From positions 4,650,001-4,714,000 of the forward strand of contig JAULSN010000003.1 of assembly GCA_033439765.1 (NCBI GenBank): a DNA stretch of 64,000 nucleotides. Reading direction: 5' to 3'. Positions 31,068 to 42,973 of this stretch are shown piece by piece. The stretch is from Lasiosphaeria ovina. Lineage: Eukaryota > Ascomycota > Sordariomycetes > Sordariales > Lasiosphaeriaceae. The notes beneath the pieces are model-generated. The model saw nothing but the letters and a program-made list of their open reading frames with translations, was not told the DNA's origin and ran no database searches. The translations under genes and the position numbers were made by a program. Each line of letters opens with the position of its first letter. Position 1 is the stretch's first letter.

Positions 31068-34000
31068 CTACTCGTCCTCCGCGTCGGTGAAGTAGTCGAA
31101 GTCCTTCGGCACGCTTGATTCTTGGTCTCCGTCACCGTCCTCATCCACCGCAGTCAGCACACCGGCAGCGGCCGCAGCTCCGCTGCCACTGTCTGCGGGT
31201 CCGCTTAAGCCGAGACGCTCGAGAGCCTGGTTATCCCCGCTCGTCAACCTGAAGAGCTCGTTCAGATCGCGCATACTAGTGCCGGCGGGCATTCCCCGCT
31301 GCACCTGGGAAAGTAGAGACTGTGTCGACTGTCGAGGAGTTGCACCGGATCCCGAGCTGGCACCAGCCACAGGGGCCTTCTCCGTTGTCACCTTCTTGAG
31401 TTTCTCTTCAAGGAGCGATTTGGCTTCCTCGGGCTCCGTGTCATGGAGGAGAAGAGGTCCACCAGTGGGCTGTCAGACGGTCAGTAACTTGGAGCCATAG
31501 AGGGCCAGGGATGGGACGGGTGCTTACCTTCTTCACCGGCTTGTACCGTCCAGCCGGAAAGCTGATGTATTTGAGCTGGCCGGGAACGACACGGGACATG
31601 TTCTCCATCTCATAGCCGACCTTCTCCTTCTCCGCTTTCTTCTTGGCGTCGAGAGAAGCGGAACCTTCCTTCTCGTTGCCCGAGTCGCCATCCTTCTTCT
31701 CCTTGGCTTCTTCAGCCTTGGACTTCTTATCGTCGTCGACGTCCATCTTGTCGACCGCCGGCTGTGAGGAAGCCTTCGCCACGGGAGTCGAGTCAATGTC
31801 CATGCTCTCGCGGCGCTGAGCCCGCTCCTTCTTCTGTGCCCGGCGCTTGGCCTGAGCCGTGGTCGACAGAATCGCCGTGGTGACAAGAGCCGGGCCCTCC
31901 TCGGCCTTGACCTCCTGCTCCGGTGGATAGTCAAAGAGGCTAGGGCGCGTCGCACAGTGAAACTTGAACCTCGGAATCTCAAGATCGTGATCAAGGCCAA
32001 TCATGGAAGTGGGTACAAAGCTGAGCGACAGGAAGTGGGTGAAAGGGAACCAGTACCAGTACTGAGTGAAGACAGCCATGCCGACAATGCCAGCCATGTT
32101 GAGATTGCCGGTTTGGGTCTGGAGGCCAATGGAGCAGTTCCGGCCGCCTGCGTCAATTATACCGAGAGCGATAGACGCACCGAACTTGGTCATGGCATCC
32201 TCGTGGCGGTCGCCGACAACTTTCTTAAGAGTCTTGCGGATGGCGGCGACCTTGGGGTTCATGACCTCGTTCTGCTGGACCATGATCATTGACAGAGCAA
32301 TCAGAGCACCCTGGCGCACAAAGTCTGTCGGGTCCTTCATCATGGGCTCCAGCAAGTCAATGGCCTCGTCAAGACCTGTTCCGGCACATGAAATTCCCAG
32401 AGCCATGGCCGAGCCGTACCGCACGTGAGGGTTGTAGGACTCGGCAAGGAGCTCGACCATGCGAGGAACACTGCCGGGCTTCCGGAACAGGATGAATCCA
32501 AGACTCATGACGGCAATTCGGCGCACGTCGTCGTTGACGTCGCTGACTGCAATGTGAAGAAGCTTGCGGATTGCCTTGTTGCTCCCGGTACCGCAGTATG
32601 CCATAGCCACGGTAAGGATACCGCCATAGCGCAGAGTCGGATCAGGGTCGATGAGGAGACCTTCTATCATGACATCGGCGCCCTCCTGCTGTCCGAACAT
32701 GATCAGAGCCATGCCAATGGCGCAGCCGCGGACAATCTTTTCGTGGTTCGTCTCATGCGCATAGGTGAACATGGTCTCAAGGGCCTTAGGGTTGCCTGTT
32801 CCTAGCATGATCAATCCCATCGACAAGCCAACGGCCTCGCCGTTCAGAGCAGAGTCGGCAAAGAGCACCTTCGTAAGGTCATCAAAAACTTGCTCGTTTC
32901 CAGTCGCCATCCCGGCAATGCCCAGGCCCAATGCACCACCGTGCTGAATGACTTCTTCGTCCGCAGCAATAAACATGCTTCGGAGGTACTCCAGGGCGTC
33001 CGCACCATGGTTCGCATGGATCAGACCATAGGCGTAAAGAGCGCCTCCTTGGCTAAAGATGGAACCGGTGCTTACGCCGCCTTGGCGTGGGAGGTAGGGC
33101 TCGAGAAGCTTCCGCGACTGCGTCAGGTTTCCACGGTGGATGACGCCGAGAGCAGCAGTGGCCGTGAACTTGGACCAGTTGACTGCCTTTCCGAGCCATT
33201 CTAGATTATCTCTAAAGAATTTGTCATGGGTCGTTCCCGCGTTCATGAACGCATTGCACAAGGTAACTGCCGTATGGAAGATGGAATTGCGACCCTCCAA
33301 ACTGTCTCTGACCTTGTTGAGGATGCTCGAGTCAGTGTGGTTGTTGCGATAGAGGAATTCGAGGTTGAGTTTGATGGCCTTGCTTCCATCGAGAATGGAT
33401 CGGATGTTCCGGTGAGCTTTAGATACTTCCTCGGACAAAGGCTCCTCGGCTGAGTCCTCTTGGTTTTGTAGAAGAGGCTCGCTCTCGGCCGCACCCTCAG
33501 CCTCCTGCTGCTCGGGCTTCTTGACCGGCTCGCCAGAAGGCAGGGAATTGATAACTTTGCCCAAGAATTCCTGTGTGCCGTTATCGTAAAGATCAAACGC
33601 GATCTGGTACGCGATGGCAAGCGCATTCCGATCCTTTTTCGTGACGAGCTGTCTGAGCAAAGTTGAGGCCTCCTCGTCCGAGTCGAGATAGACGACACAC
33701 TTCGCGATTGCGAAATAGTCGGGATTTGGTATATCGTTGAGGAGGTCGAGGACCAAGCGCAAAATTTCGGTGCGCAGACTTCGCTCCTGCACGACATCCA
33801 TGCAGATGCCGAGGGAATAGTCCATCAACTCCTCCGCCGGACCTTGGCTACCCTCCTGCACCTTTGCTTTAGAAAGCTTGCCATCTTCGCTGGCCCGCTT
33901 AATGACCCGGCGAAGCACGTCGAGATTCTTGGCTTCCACGGCAATTCCAACCACCTGCCGGTACTTGCCCTCCTTCAGGCAACTCTCAAAGAGCCGTTCG

Positions 34001-34672
34001 ACGATGCCCTGCAAGGCGAGCTGAGTGAAGGTATCCGTAACCTGAGCAATAGAGGCCGAGCGACCTTCCTTGGTCGGCTGGAAGGTGGGGTCGAGAATGG
34101 TATTGTCGGTCGAAGCACGCGAGAGCAAAGACTTGGACGGGAGGGTGGACTGCGAGAACGGGGTGGTGGGCGAGATCAAGGAAGATCCATCGAGGGCGCC
34201 GCTACCAAACGTCGTCGCAATGGCGGGCAGAGACACGCCGTTCTTGGATTGCTTCGAGGGAGTGTGATGCGTCGAAGAGATGGCGATGTACTGATCGATA
34301 CACTTGGAGATGATGGTTTCCTCGAACTCGCCGGGGGCATCAATCGAAAAGAGGGGCCCAGCAGCCAGAGCAAAGGTCATGCTCTCGTTGTAGGCCTGCA
34401 GGTGGAAGTAGACCTTGGCCAGGACGAGAGCAGCAAGCTGGCGCTCGGGGAAGCTCTCGTCTTCGTAGAGGGCCTCGCTGTTCATCAAAGCGTTAGACTA
34501 GCACCTCAACATAATCACACAATGCCACCTACATGTCGCTCAGTGCGCCTGCAACCTCGAACCAGACGGTGTCGATGTCATCATTGAGCGTCTTGAGGGC
34601 GAAGACCTTGAGCTCTGGCTCCTCGTCGGCGAGGAAAGCCAAGACGCCGGTTGCCGTGACAAGGCCTGGCAT
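31068..34672 (-). CDS. RPN2: 26S proteasome regulatory subunit Rpn2 (PSMD1)
   Basis: Scaffold subunit of the 19S proteasome base, where it helps position ubiquitin receptors. Exons are 34672-34533, 34477-31528 and 31469-31068, giving 1163 residues. The N terminus MPGLVTATGVLAFLADEEPE and the split EALYEDESFPERQLAALVLA segment are family hallmarks. The middle (about 400-800) contains successive proteasome/cyclosome repeats, recognisable by recurring Gly-Ala-Leu-rich helices such as GALYAYGLIHANHG, GGALGLGIAGMATG, YGGILTVAMAYCGTGS and YGSAMALGISCAGTG. A Lys/Glu-rich linker follows, then the GRYKPVKK and GGPLLLHD blocks. The final VPKDFDYFTDAEDE matches the acidic Phe/Tyr tail that binds Rpn13 in other species. 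It is divergent from CET1 with 1.5 kb between. Confidence 0.97.
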
Positions 34673-36164
34673 GGTGACGGCGGTATACGATGGAGGAGGA
34701 GATTAATTAATTGAGAGATAGCTTTTCGGAAACAGGCGGAGTCAGATATAGATGCCAGGCCCAAAAGTGGGAATTTGATGGAAGACGGTGTTGCGGCTCG
34801 AATCCGGCGCGTTGGGCTGATGAAGACAAGATGCGTGTTGGAGGACAAGCGAAGTTGCAGGAGCTGAACGCCTGAGCTTCAGACACGACTCAGCAATCCA
34901 CGTCAGGAAGCTCCTGCCTGCAGCCTGGGGAGTGGGCCCGTTGCCAAGCCCTAGGGACTTACTGGCGAATGAGCTTGTAGATTAGATATTAGAGTAATCC
35001 GTCAATTGCCTGCCCGCCGTGAAACAATTTCATTGGTCAAGGTCCAGAGTGCGTGCCAGTTGGAGAGAGTCTGGCAGGCACAAAGTCGGCTAGTCTGATT
35101 TGGGCTAGGCCCTCGTTTGCAATTGAGCTGGGGCACAGCAAGGGCGGGAAATTTTAGCACACCCCAAATTTGTCCAGACACAGCGGCCGAACAAGTGGTC
35201 TTTGGCCTTTCAGAGCTCTGAAGCTCTCTTGAGCCTCCCTCGTCCTTGTACTCGGTAACACTTGACTTGTGTCCAGCGTCGCCCAACCAGATAGACGAAG
35301 CTGTAGCTGGATCCTATCAAATAGAAATGATTTCTACTACAAAGCCGGTATAAGTAAAGCTGGCAGTCGCAGCCCTGAGCCCGAGTCAGTAGTGGATCCC
35401 CTAAGCGGCATGTTAGTGTGATGTTAGGCGGTCCCTCGCGGGGAGAGCGACGGGACTATCGCGCCTCGCGTCCAACAGCGCAGCAAGGTGCTATTTGGCA
35501 GGCACATGCGCGGGCACATGCCCATGCCCATACCATCCCTTGCTTTTGTGAATCCACATTTTGGCGCACACGTCGCTCTCCATTTTTGGTCCTCCATACC
35601 TCGTGCGCTCGCAACCCGGTCAATGACGATGTCGTCGCGCGTGCAGTACCAGTACTAGTAGTCGCACACCCAGAAGTCGGAACTGTTCGGCGGCTTGACT
35701 GTGGTCCGATCTTCCAGGCCTGCGCTGCCGTGACATGGGATCGAAGCCTTGGGCCTCCAGCTCGTCTGCGATCAACGAGCGTCTTCCATCCCAGCCACAT
35801 GCACGAACGATGTGACGCCGTTTGCCGCGCAGCTATACCACGCATCCACGACGACCACGACGACACCCACACAGCACGTCCATGACCACGACCATAACTT
35901 GCGGGCTTTGCCATAACGAACTGAACCGAACGGACCGAACCGACCACGACTGTTGCCGTCGTGACACGTCACGGTACTGCGCTGCGCGAGCCCCGTTTCG
36001 ATGATCTGCGGGACGAGGAGCGCGACGTAAACCGAGACGAGAGAGCCGAGTCCGTTGACTGCCGGGGCCGCATTGGAGCTGCTACGAGGCCCGACGACAG
36101 CAACCTACCAGCTCAGCTCGACAGCGCAGCACAGCTTTAGGACCCAACAGGGACCGCTTGCAGG
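34673..36164. other. Divergent promoter region between RPN2 and CET1
   Basis: No gene is supported in this 1.5 kb. Both flanking genes are housekeeping and read outward. Open frames at 35418-35947 on both strands overlap each other and lack domains. No proteasome-associated control element (GGTGGCAAA) was noticed. Confidence 0.45.
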
Positions 36165-36263
36165 ATGGACCTGAGGGGGATGCTGAACGACAACGGGCCT
36201 GCCGGGGCAGCGCCGAGCCAACCGCCCCAGCCGCCACCACTGCTCCCGCAGCAACAACAACAA

Positions 36264-36297
<34 letters not shown>

Positions 36298-38925
36298 TCC
36301 AACCGCCACCGCTCCAACCGCAGCCCGCCCTCCCATCGACGCCGGTACAGACCATCTCGCAGCAGTCGTTCCGCGACTACAGCCAGACGCAGCCCTCCCC
36401 GAGCCGGCAGTTTTCGCAGGACTACAGCGCCCAACATGTGATGCCGGGTGCCGCCTTCACATCACCTCCTCCGCCCCCGTACCCGGGCGTTGTCGGCCCC
36501 TACGCCAGCCGACCGCCGCCGCCACCTCCGCCGCCGCTGCAGCAGATATTACCCAACGATCTCCGCTCGCCCATCATGACGTCTGGCCCCGTCGCGTCAC
36601 CGTATCGGCAGACGCCTACGTCGTCAATCAGCGCGGCCAGCGGCAGCGGCTATCCCTTCCCGCCGCAACAGCAGACGCCGACTAGCCCTGTGCAACGACA
36701 CCAATACCCGCCGCCCACAAGCGCCTACCACCGAGACAGCTATCCCCAGCCGTCGGGCCACGGCGGTATGACAGGCCCGCCCGTTGCTGCCTCGTATATG
36801 CAGGGGCAGCAAATGCCCCAGACGCCTCCGATCGGAACTCCAGCCGGTCCCCAGGCCTATCTACAACGGTCGCAGTCAGCGCACTTGACGCCGACGTCGA
36901 CGTCGGCGCAGGGCCAGCCGGTGCAGTATGGAGCTCCGTTTGCCCAGGGGAGCCCTGGGGCGCCGGCGCATCCCCTCTCGCAAATGGATCCTCAACAGCG
37001 CCAATCGTCTCAACCCCCCACCCCAATCGCGGGTCCTTTGTCTGGCCCTCGCCCGTCGCAAACATTAGGTTACGGACAACCTTCGAGCCCGTACCAACAA
37101 CGTTTGCCCTCTGCCCCAACGTACCATATTCCTCCCTCGCAGTCGTCGCCGCCGCCGCCGCCCCCACCTGCGTTACCAAGGCATCCCAGCAGTCAAAGTC
37201 TTTACGACCCACACAGTCAAGACTCGCTCCGCAGATCCCAGTCACACAGTGAAAGGGATCGGAGTCTCAGTGTCAGTCCAAAAACGCAGATTCCAAGTCT
37301 GCCCAGCAGCTCTGGCCGCCCCAGCACCTCACTTCCCGACTCAGAATCCCGTTACCACCCAATCCAGCCCGTCCCTGCCATGCCTTCGGCCGCCGACAAC
37401 GACCGAGACCGCGAGCGCGGCGTCACGCCAGGAAAACGCAAACTCGACGACCGCGAACTGCACCCCGACGAGCTCGAGAAGCGTGACGTGCGCCCACCGC
37501 CGTTTGAGGGTGTTAACGGCCGCCACGGCGACGCAGCCCCTCCCGCGCCTTTCCACTCCATGCCCAAGAAAGGAGAGAAGAACCTCAAGGTCTACCAAAC
37601 GCCTCCCATCTGGGCTCAGACGGCACAAAAAGGTCGCATCCTGGCCAATCCTAACCGCGTAATCTACCGACCAGTCGTCCACAGCCACAGCACTCAAGTC
37701 AATGGCAAGCCCGACAGCCGACTTCCCAGCCGGCACACGTCGCCAGAGGATAAGCGCGCCATGCCGCCGACTCAGGTCGCTCCTTCCGCCCCGCCCACAG
37801 CACAGCCCCCAGCGCAGGCCCTGCCCGAACCCGCGCCGGCTCTCGGCCCTCTGGGGGAGTGGGAGACCAGCATCACAAATGCCATACCGCAAGAAGCAAT
37901 GACCAAGGTCATCGCGGATTTCCTGTTCAAACATGTCGTTCTGAACGAAGACATGAACGAGATACAGAGCCGCGGAGTCCAGTTCGAAATAGAGGCAAAG
38001 CTGGGCACGCTCATCGACAGGAGCACAAGCCAACGAGTGAACCTACCCGTCCTTTCGGACTGTGTGCTCAATGATTCCGGCAACTGGCTCAATTTTCGGA
38101 GTAGTATGACGGAGGTGGGTCGCCTGGTCACTCCTGTCCCTCTTTCTGTGCTTGTGCATTTGCTAACGCCCCCCCTCCTATCAGCGCCAGCACAAGCTCT
38201 TCAACGAGTTTCTAAACCAAATGGTCGTCCTCACCCATCCAGACAACAAGGAAGTCAATGCCGGCCGCTCTCGACGGCGCGTCCCTATCATGTATAAGCA
38301 CCGTCGCGAGGTGGACAAGTTCTTCGAGCTTCCTTCACAGGTCCGCGATCAGATGCTGCCCGCCTGCGTCGCAAACCTCATTGCTGCGCGACAGCACGCA
38401 GCCAAGGTCCGCATCACATACGACCAAAAGACAAACGAGGTGCTGGCCAAGATCATCAAGGCGCGCGTTGCCGACATCAGCATACACTTTCCCGACTCCC
38501 CTCTGGACTGCCGCATCAGCATCAATTTGGAAATGGACTGGGACGGCCCCATCGACAAACTCGAGAATGACGGCCGCGCCCCCATACCTCACCGCAACAA
38601 GGACAGACTCAGCTACACCCACAGTCACTATCAAGTGGACCTCACTCAAGTGACGCAGATGGTGCCGGGGGCCAATGTTAGCATTACCATGTTCCTACGT
38701 GAAGTTACTAAATACAGGCGTTCATGCTAACCAAACACCCAGAATACCCAACGCCAGGACAAGGAGCACGAGCTCGAGATCGAGGTGGCGCCCCAGGTGC
38801 TCATCAACCAAGGCCGCGCGGCCATGGACAACCAGCCTCACCAGTACGTCGAGCTGGTGGAGGGGCTGCTCAACAACATCCGGGTCCTGACCCGCAAGGC
38901 CAAGGATTTCGGCATGTCTGGGTGA
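36165..38925 (+). CDS. CET1: mRNA-capping enzyme subunit beta (RNA 5-prime-triphosphatase, Cet1-type)
   Basis: Removes the gamma-phosphate from nascent mRNA, the first step of cap formation in the nucleus. Exons are 36165-38114, 38185-38661 and 38743-38925, giving 869 residues. The catalytic triphosphate-tunnel fold begins near residue 560 (WETSITNAIPQEAMTKVIAD). One metal-binding Glu pair is in QFEIEAKLGTL (about 604-608) and the partner pair in ELEIEV (819-824), with RISINLEMDWDG and RRVPIMYKHRR between. The donor of intron 2 (gtgccg) is weak and was chosen for phase and family continuity. The N-terminal 550 residues are disordered and Pro/Gln/Ser-rich, with a CAG-type poly-Gln run (about residues 29-44); this extension is much longer than the yeast enzyme and unlikely to be catalytic. 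Confidence 0.92.
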
Positions 38926-41009
38926 AGGAAAAGGCTTGGACAAACCGGTTGGGTAACTTTCGGGGCCACTTTATCGGACAAAAAAGCTTGCCGGGTATGC
39001 GAGCGCTTTGGGGGGAGGGAAAAGGTTCCGGTTGGGATTTGTTTTTTGACTCTTCTTTTTCCCTCTGCTGGACTCGACTTTGGGGTGTCTGCGCGGGTTA
39101 AAAGCTTGGCAGGCCGAAAAGGAAGACGAAAAGAAACCTCTGCACTGTCCTAGGAACCGCCACCGTTACACCACTACCACCCCCTCCATGTACCAAATTA
39201 CTCTTCACTACTAATACTGGGTCATCGCGGTCATCATCTTCCTTTTTTCCACTTCATTTTCACATCTCTTCTTCCCAATCTCGGTGGAGGATGTCGTCTC
39301 GTCTTCCTTTTTTTATTTCCCCTTGTCTCGCGGTTTGTCTCAGTTGCCGGTTGATTTTTCTTTCTATTTGGTTTGGAGCTTTTGTCGTCGTTTTGTAATG
39401 TTTCCTTTTAGATACCATATCCAATAGTGAGTAAAAAGAGGGTAAAAAGGACTTTTTTCACTTTCTTCTCTGCTTGCTTTCTTCGTCCTTTTTCTAGTTT
39501 TGAGGGCGTGATCTGTGGGGCATGATATGAGGGGTGATCTTAGGACGTGATCTGAAAGGCGTGGTCTAGGTTTTCAGGAAAAAGGAAAATGCTATAATTT
39601 CCAACTCAAGGTACCTACCTATGGAATAGGATGAGGAAGTTGTCGTGGCTCACTCGTGTAGAGTCCCTAGGTAAGTAGTTTTCCGCGGCCGATACCAGCT
39701 TGTATTATCTCAAATTGAGTTTGGTGAGTGGCAACGCTGGCCACGCCCGCTGTTGGGATACCGTGTGCGTGGGTGAGTAGGTGGGTGATGTATGTGTGTG
39801 TGGTTGGTGAGGTGAGGGTCGAGCCAGTTGAGTCCGTCGAGCTTGTGGCTTGTGACTGGTCTAGACTGGCCCGGACCTTGACGACGGTGAAGCTGATAGG
39901 TTAGGAACAGAAGTAGCCGGTACGTGTCTAGTGTCTAGTTTTATGTAGAGGTTAGGAAGATGTGGAGAGTTGGTTTTTTCCCTTGAACATTCTGATTTCA
40001 ACACCTTGTTTCCTACGGGCTTTCGCTATAATTTAGATTAGGGTTGCTCATGCTCCGATGCACTGGAATTGGTTCGCCATATCCCTTTAAAATGGGGTTT
40101 CAGCTGCATCACCACTTCCAATCAACAGTTCGTGATATCAAGGCATTGCTTTTATAATTTCTTATCCGCATTTTAATTCTCTCGCAATCCAGGGGAAAGT
40201 AAGCTTGACGCTTTAGGGAAAGCCCCCCTCCCAGAGTTGCAAGTGAAATTATTCCTAGGCATGCTTCGATATATTCAAGAAGTACATTTCTGTCTAACCT
40301 TGACCAGCATGATATCACGTATCCTAGCCCGCACCTCATGACTCACTCATACGACATAAATCGCAACCAAGAAGACTACAGCTTGTAGCATCAGCCACAA
40401 TCAGATTCGCATGTTTGGGCTATTACCAGCGAAGTAGAAAAAGCAGCTTATCAACCGCGCAGGCCGCGGTTCTGGACGTTCTTGATTTCCACATTCAGCC
40501 GGAGATCTTTGGACGCGGCTCAGGACAGGGCAAGGTACGACACTCTCTCTCAGTGACACGAGCAGGAAGGACTTGAAATTTTTCTCAAGAAAGAAGCACA
40601 GCATGATAAACTAAATTGCGTAACCCCTTTCATCGACTCTGCTAGCTTTACTATGGACTAGACTAAGCCGCAAAGGGTCAATGAATAGTCCGCGAGGAGG
40701 ACTGCGGGCTGGACCTGCGCTAAGGAGGCCGGCCGTGTCCATCTGCCGAGAACGCTGCACTTGCCAACTACCTTAGACTGGTCTAGCCGTGAACCGGTTA
40801 CCCGCCCCCATCCATATTTGGGGCTCCCCGCCTTCTCTCTCTCGGAACCGCTCGGAATGTCCATGGATGACGGCCCCTTCTCCAATTCTCTCTCCTCATG
40901 CAATCAGGTACCATTAGCACGGAATCTTGCAATAGCACGCCCGTCTTGCGCAACATAGCCGGACCCCGACGCGGAATGCTGTAGTGTTATTAGGCGCTAC
41001 CTAGCTAGG
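38926..41009. other. Long gene-free region downstream of CET1
   Basis: Two kilobases with no supported gene. The first 600 bases are rich in T and C runs and probably include the CET1 3-prime untranslated region. Around 39600-39680 and 41000 there are copies of the aggtacctacct/acctaggta motif that recurs in spacers of this window. The rest shows only short, domain-free frames. Confidence 0.45.
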
Positions 41010-41020
41010 TATATATATAA
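41010..41020 (+). promoter_or_regulatory. TATA box of the NmrA-like gene
   Basis: tatatatataa lies about 150 bp upstream of the start codon at 41171, followed by a C/T-rich leader. Spacing and sequence fit a fungal core promoter. Confidence 0.5.
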
Positions 41021-41170
41021 TGTAGGGGGCGGGTGTGGTCGCTTTGCTGGACTGCCTACCTACTTTCCATTTTATTCACACAACACCCACCTCAATCTTG
41101 GCTTTTCTCTCCTATTGGTAATTCACCCTTCAAACGTCTAACCGTTAAGAAAAAAACCACACCAGCCGCC

Positions 41171-42264
41171 ATGGTGTCCATCAAGACCGTCGCCGTGCTA
41201 GGAGTAATTATACCCCCATTTTTCTCCTCAGGGGCTGCACTCCGCCGCTTCTCGCTTCACCACACCTAATTACACAACACGTCTCGCGGCAGCAAACACT
41301 AACCTCTCGGACAGGGCACGGGCAACCTAGGCCCATTCATCGTGCAGGAGCTCGTCGCGGCCGGCTTCACCGTAACAGGCGTGACGCGCGCCGGGTCGAC
41401 CAACTCGACGCCCAAGTTCCCCGATGGGCTCGCGATCAAGAGCGTCGACTACGAGTCGGTCGCGGACCTGACAGCGGCGTTCGCGGGGCAGGACGCCGTG
41501 GTGTCTGTGGTGGCGACGGCGGGGATCGCGGCGCAGAAGGTCGCCGTGGACGCGGCGGTGGCCGCCGGCGTTCGGCGCTTCGTGCCGTCCGAGTTCGGCA
41601 TCAACACGCGCCGCGTCGGCGGCACGCCCATCGGCTCCATCCTCGCCGGCAAGATCGCGATTGTCGATTATCTAAAGGAGCAGGCGGCTGCGCACCCGGC
41701 CTTCTCGTGGACCGGCCTGTCGACGGGCCTGTTCTTCGACTGGGTAAGGCAGACAGACATACAGAGACCTACCTGACGCACCGACTGCCGCTGACAAGAG
41801 ACACGCAGGCCCTCGAGCGCGGAACACTAGGCTTCAGCGTCAAGGACAAGACGGCGATAGTAGTCGACTCGGGCAACGAGAAGTGGCAGGCGAGCAACCT
41901 GCCGCAGATCGGGCGGGCGGTGGCGGGGATCCTGTCCCACCCGGACGCAACCGCGAACCGGTACCTAGGATCCGCATCGTTCAACCTGTCGCAGAACGAG
42001 CTGATCGCGCTGGTGGAGGAGCTGGCAGGCACGAAGCTGGCCGTGACGCGGGTCGCGTCGGCCGACATCCAGAAGAAGGGCGAGGAGAAGCTCGCGCAGG
42101 GCGACTTCCGCGCGTTCATCGACTTCCTGCACGTGCACAACTTCGCCGATGGTGCTGGCAACGCGCTTGCGCCTGCTGATAGTGTCAACGAGCTCGTCGG
42201 GCTGCCGTACGAGGACCTACGGGCGACCGTCGAGAGCTGGCTCAAGAAGTCGGGCGCGCTGTAG
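41171..42264 (+). CDS. NmrA-like / isoflavone-reductase-family NAD(P)-binding protein
   Basis: Atypical SDR of the NmrA/isoflavone reductase group, which act as NADPH-dependent reductases or redox-sensing regulators. Exons are 41171-41203, 41315-41743 and 41809-42264, all joined in phase 0, giving 305 residues. The first exon is only 11 codons (MVSIKTVAVLG), and the dinucleotide-binding loop GGTGNLGP is formed across intron 1. FVPSEFGIN and GKIAIVDYLK follow, with the family Lys in the latter. FSWTGLSTGLFFDW precedes intron 2. The C-terminal half contains NLPQIGRAVAGILSHP, as in fungal CipA-like members. Length is normal. Substrate unknown; no cluster partners next to it. Confidence 0.88.
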
Positions 42265-42973
42265 TGTCCTTATGATTCTCTCTCCACTTACCTAGGTAAT
42301 TAGGTATGTACCTGTGTATCTAGGTAATTACTATCAAGGCAGGCGCGTCGCTTGAAACAAAGGCAAGCAGGATAATAGAAGCCACTATAGAACTCAAACC
42401 AAGACCGACGCCACAACCAGGCAAGGGCACAGTTGATCAGCTTGCAAAGCAGAAGCTTCACTGGCAAACAGACACGGGAAGCGGCGAACTCAAGTACTAT
42501 GTAAAACGGCGTGTGCATTGCAGTTATTATACGATGTCCGTCGTGTGCGGATGTTAAGGTGCTCGACCGAAATATCAGTCAGCACCTTGACCGAACGGAC
42601 CCTATGCTAGCTCTAATTAATACAAACGACTTATAACGAGGTTATAACGTGTAAACCCAGCCACTGATTTCTGCCATTAGACACAGAAATCAAGCCTGTG
42701 ATAATTAGAAACGCAAGAGCCCATCCCGGTAATGCCCACTGGTCGTGACATCGTATCGTGATGTGTAAGGTGAGGCGATTATTTCAATCTAATGCCCATT
42801 ATGTACCTTACGAGGTAAGGTAAGTGCGCGGCATTAGATCTCCTTTTTGTAGTCACCGCCTGGTGACTAGGCATGCCCGGAGGCGAATCACATTATACGG
42901 TTAACAGACCCATAATGGGTTGATTGGGGGGTTTTCTCCGACCCTCGAGATACCGGAGAATAACCCCTTCCGT
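42265..42973. repeat. Hairpin-rich spacer
   Basis: No gene. Five short perfect inverted repeats occur within 365 bp: aaggtgct/agcacctt (42556-42588), tgatttctg/cagaaatca (42665-42692), taccttac/gtaaggta (42804-42822), tagtcacc/ggtgacta with a 4-nt loop (42850-42869) and acccat/atgggt (42908-42920). acctaggtaatt-type motifs lie at 42289-42330. It may be a nested or decayed inverted-repeat element. Confidence 0.6.

Noticed and set aside
35418..35947. Frames of about 155-163 codons on both strands between RPN2 and CET1
   Set aside because: They overlap fully on opposite strands and show no domain; more likely a divergent promoter.
36250..36297. CAG repeat considered as a stand-alone repeat element
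   Set aside because: It is the poly-Gln coding tract of CET1 and in frame, so it is described with that gene.
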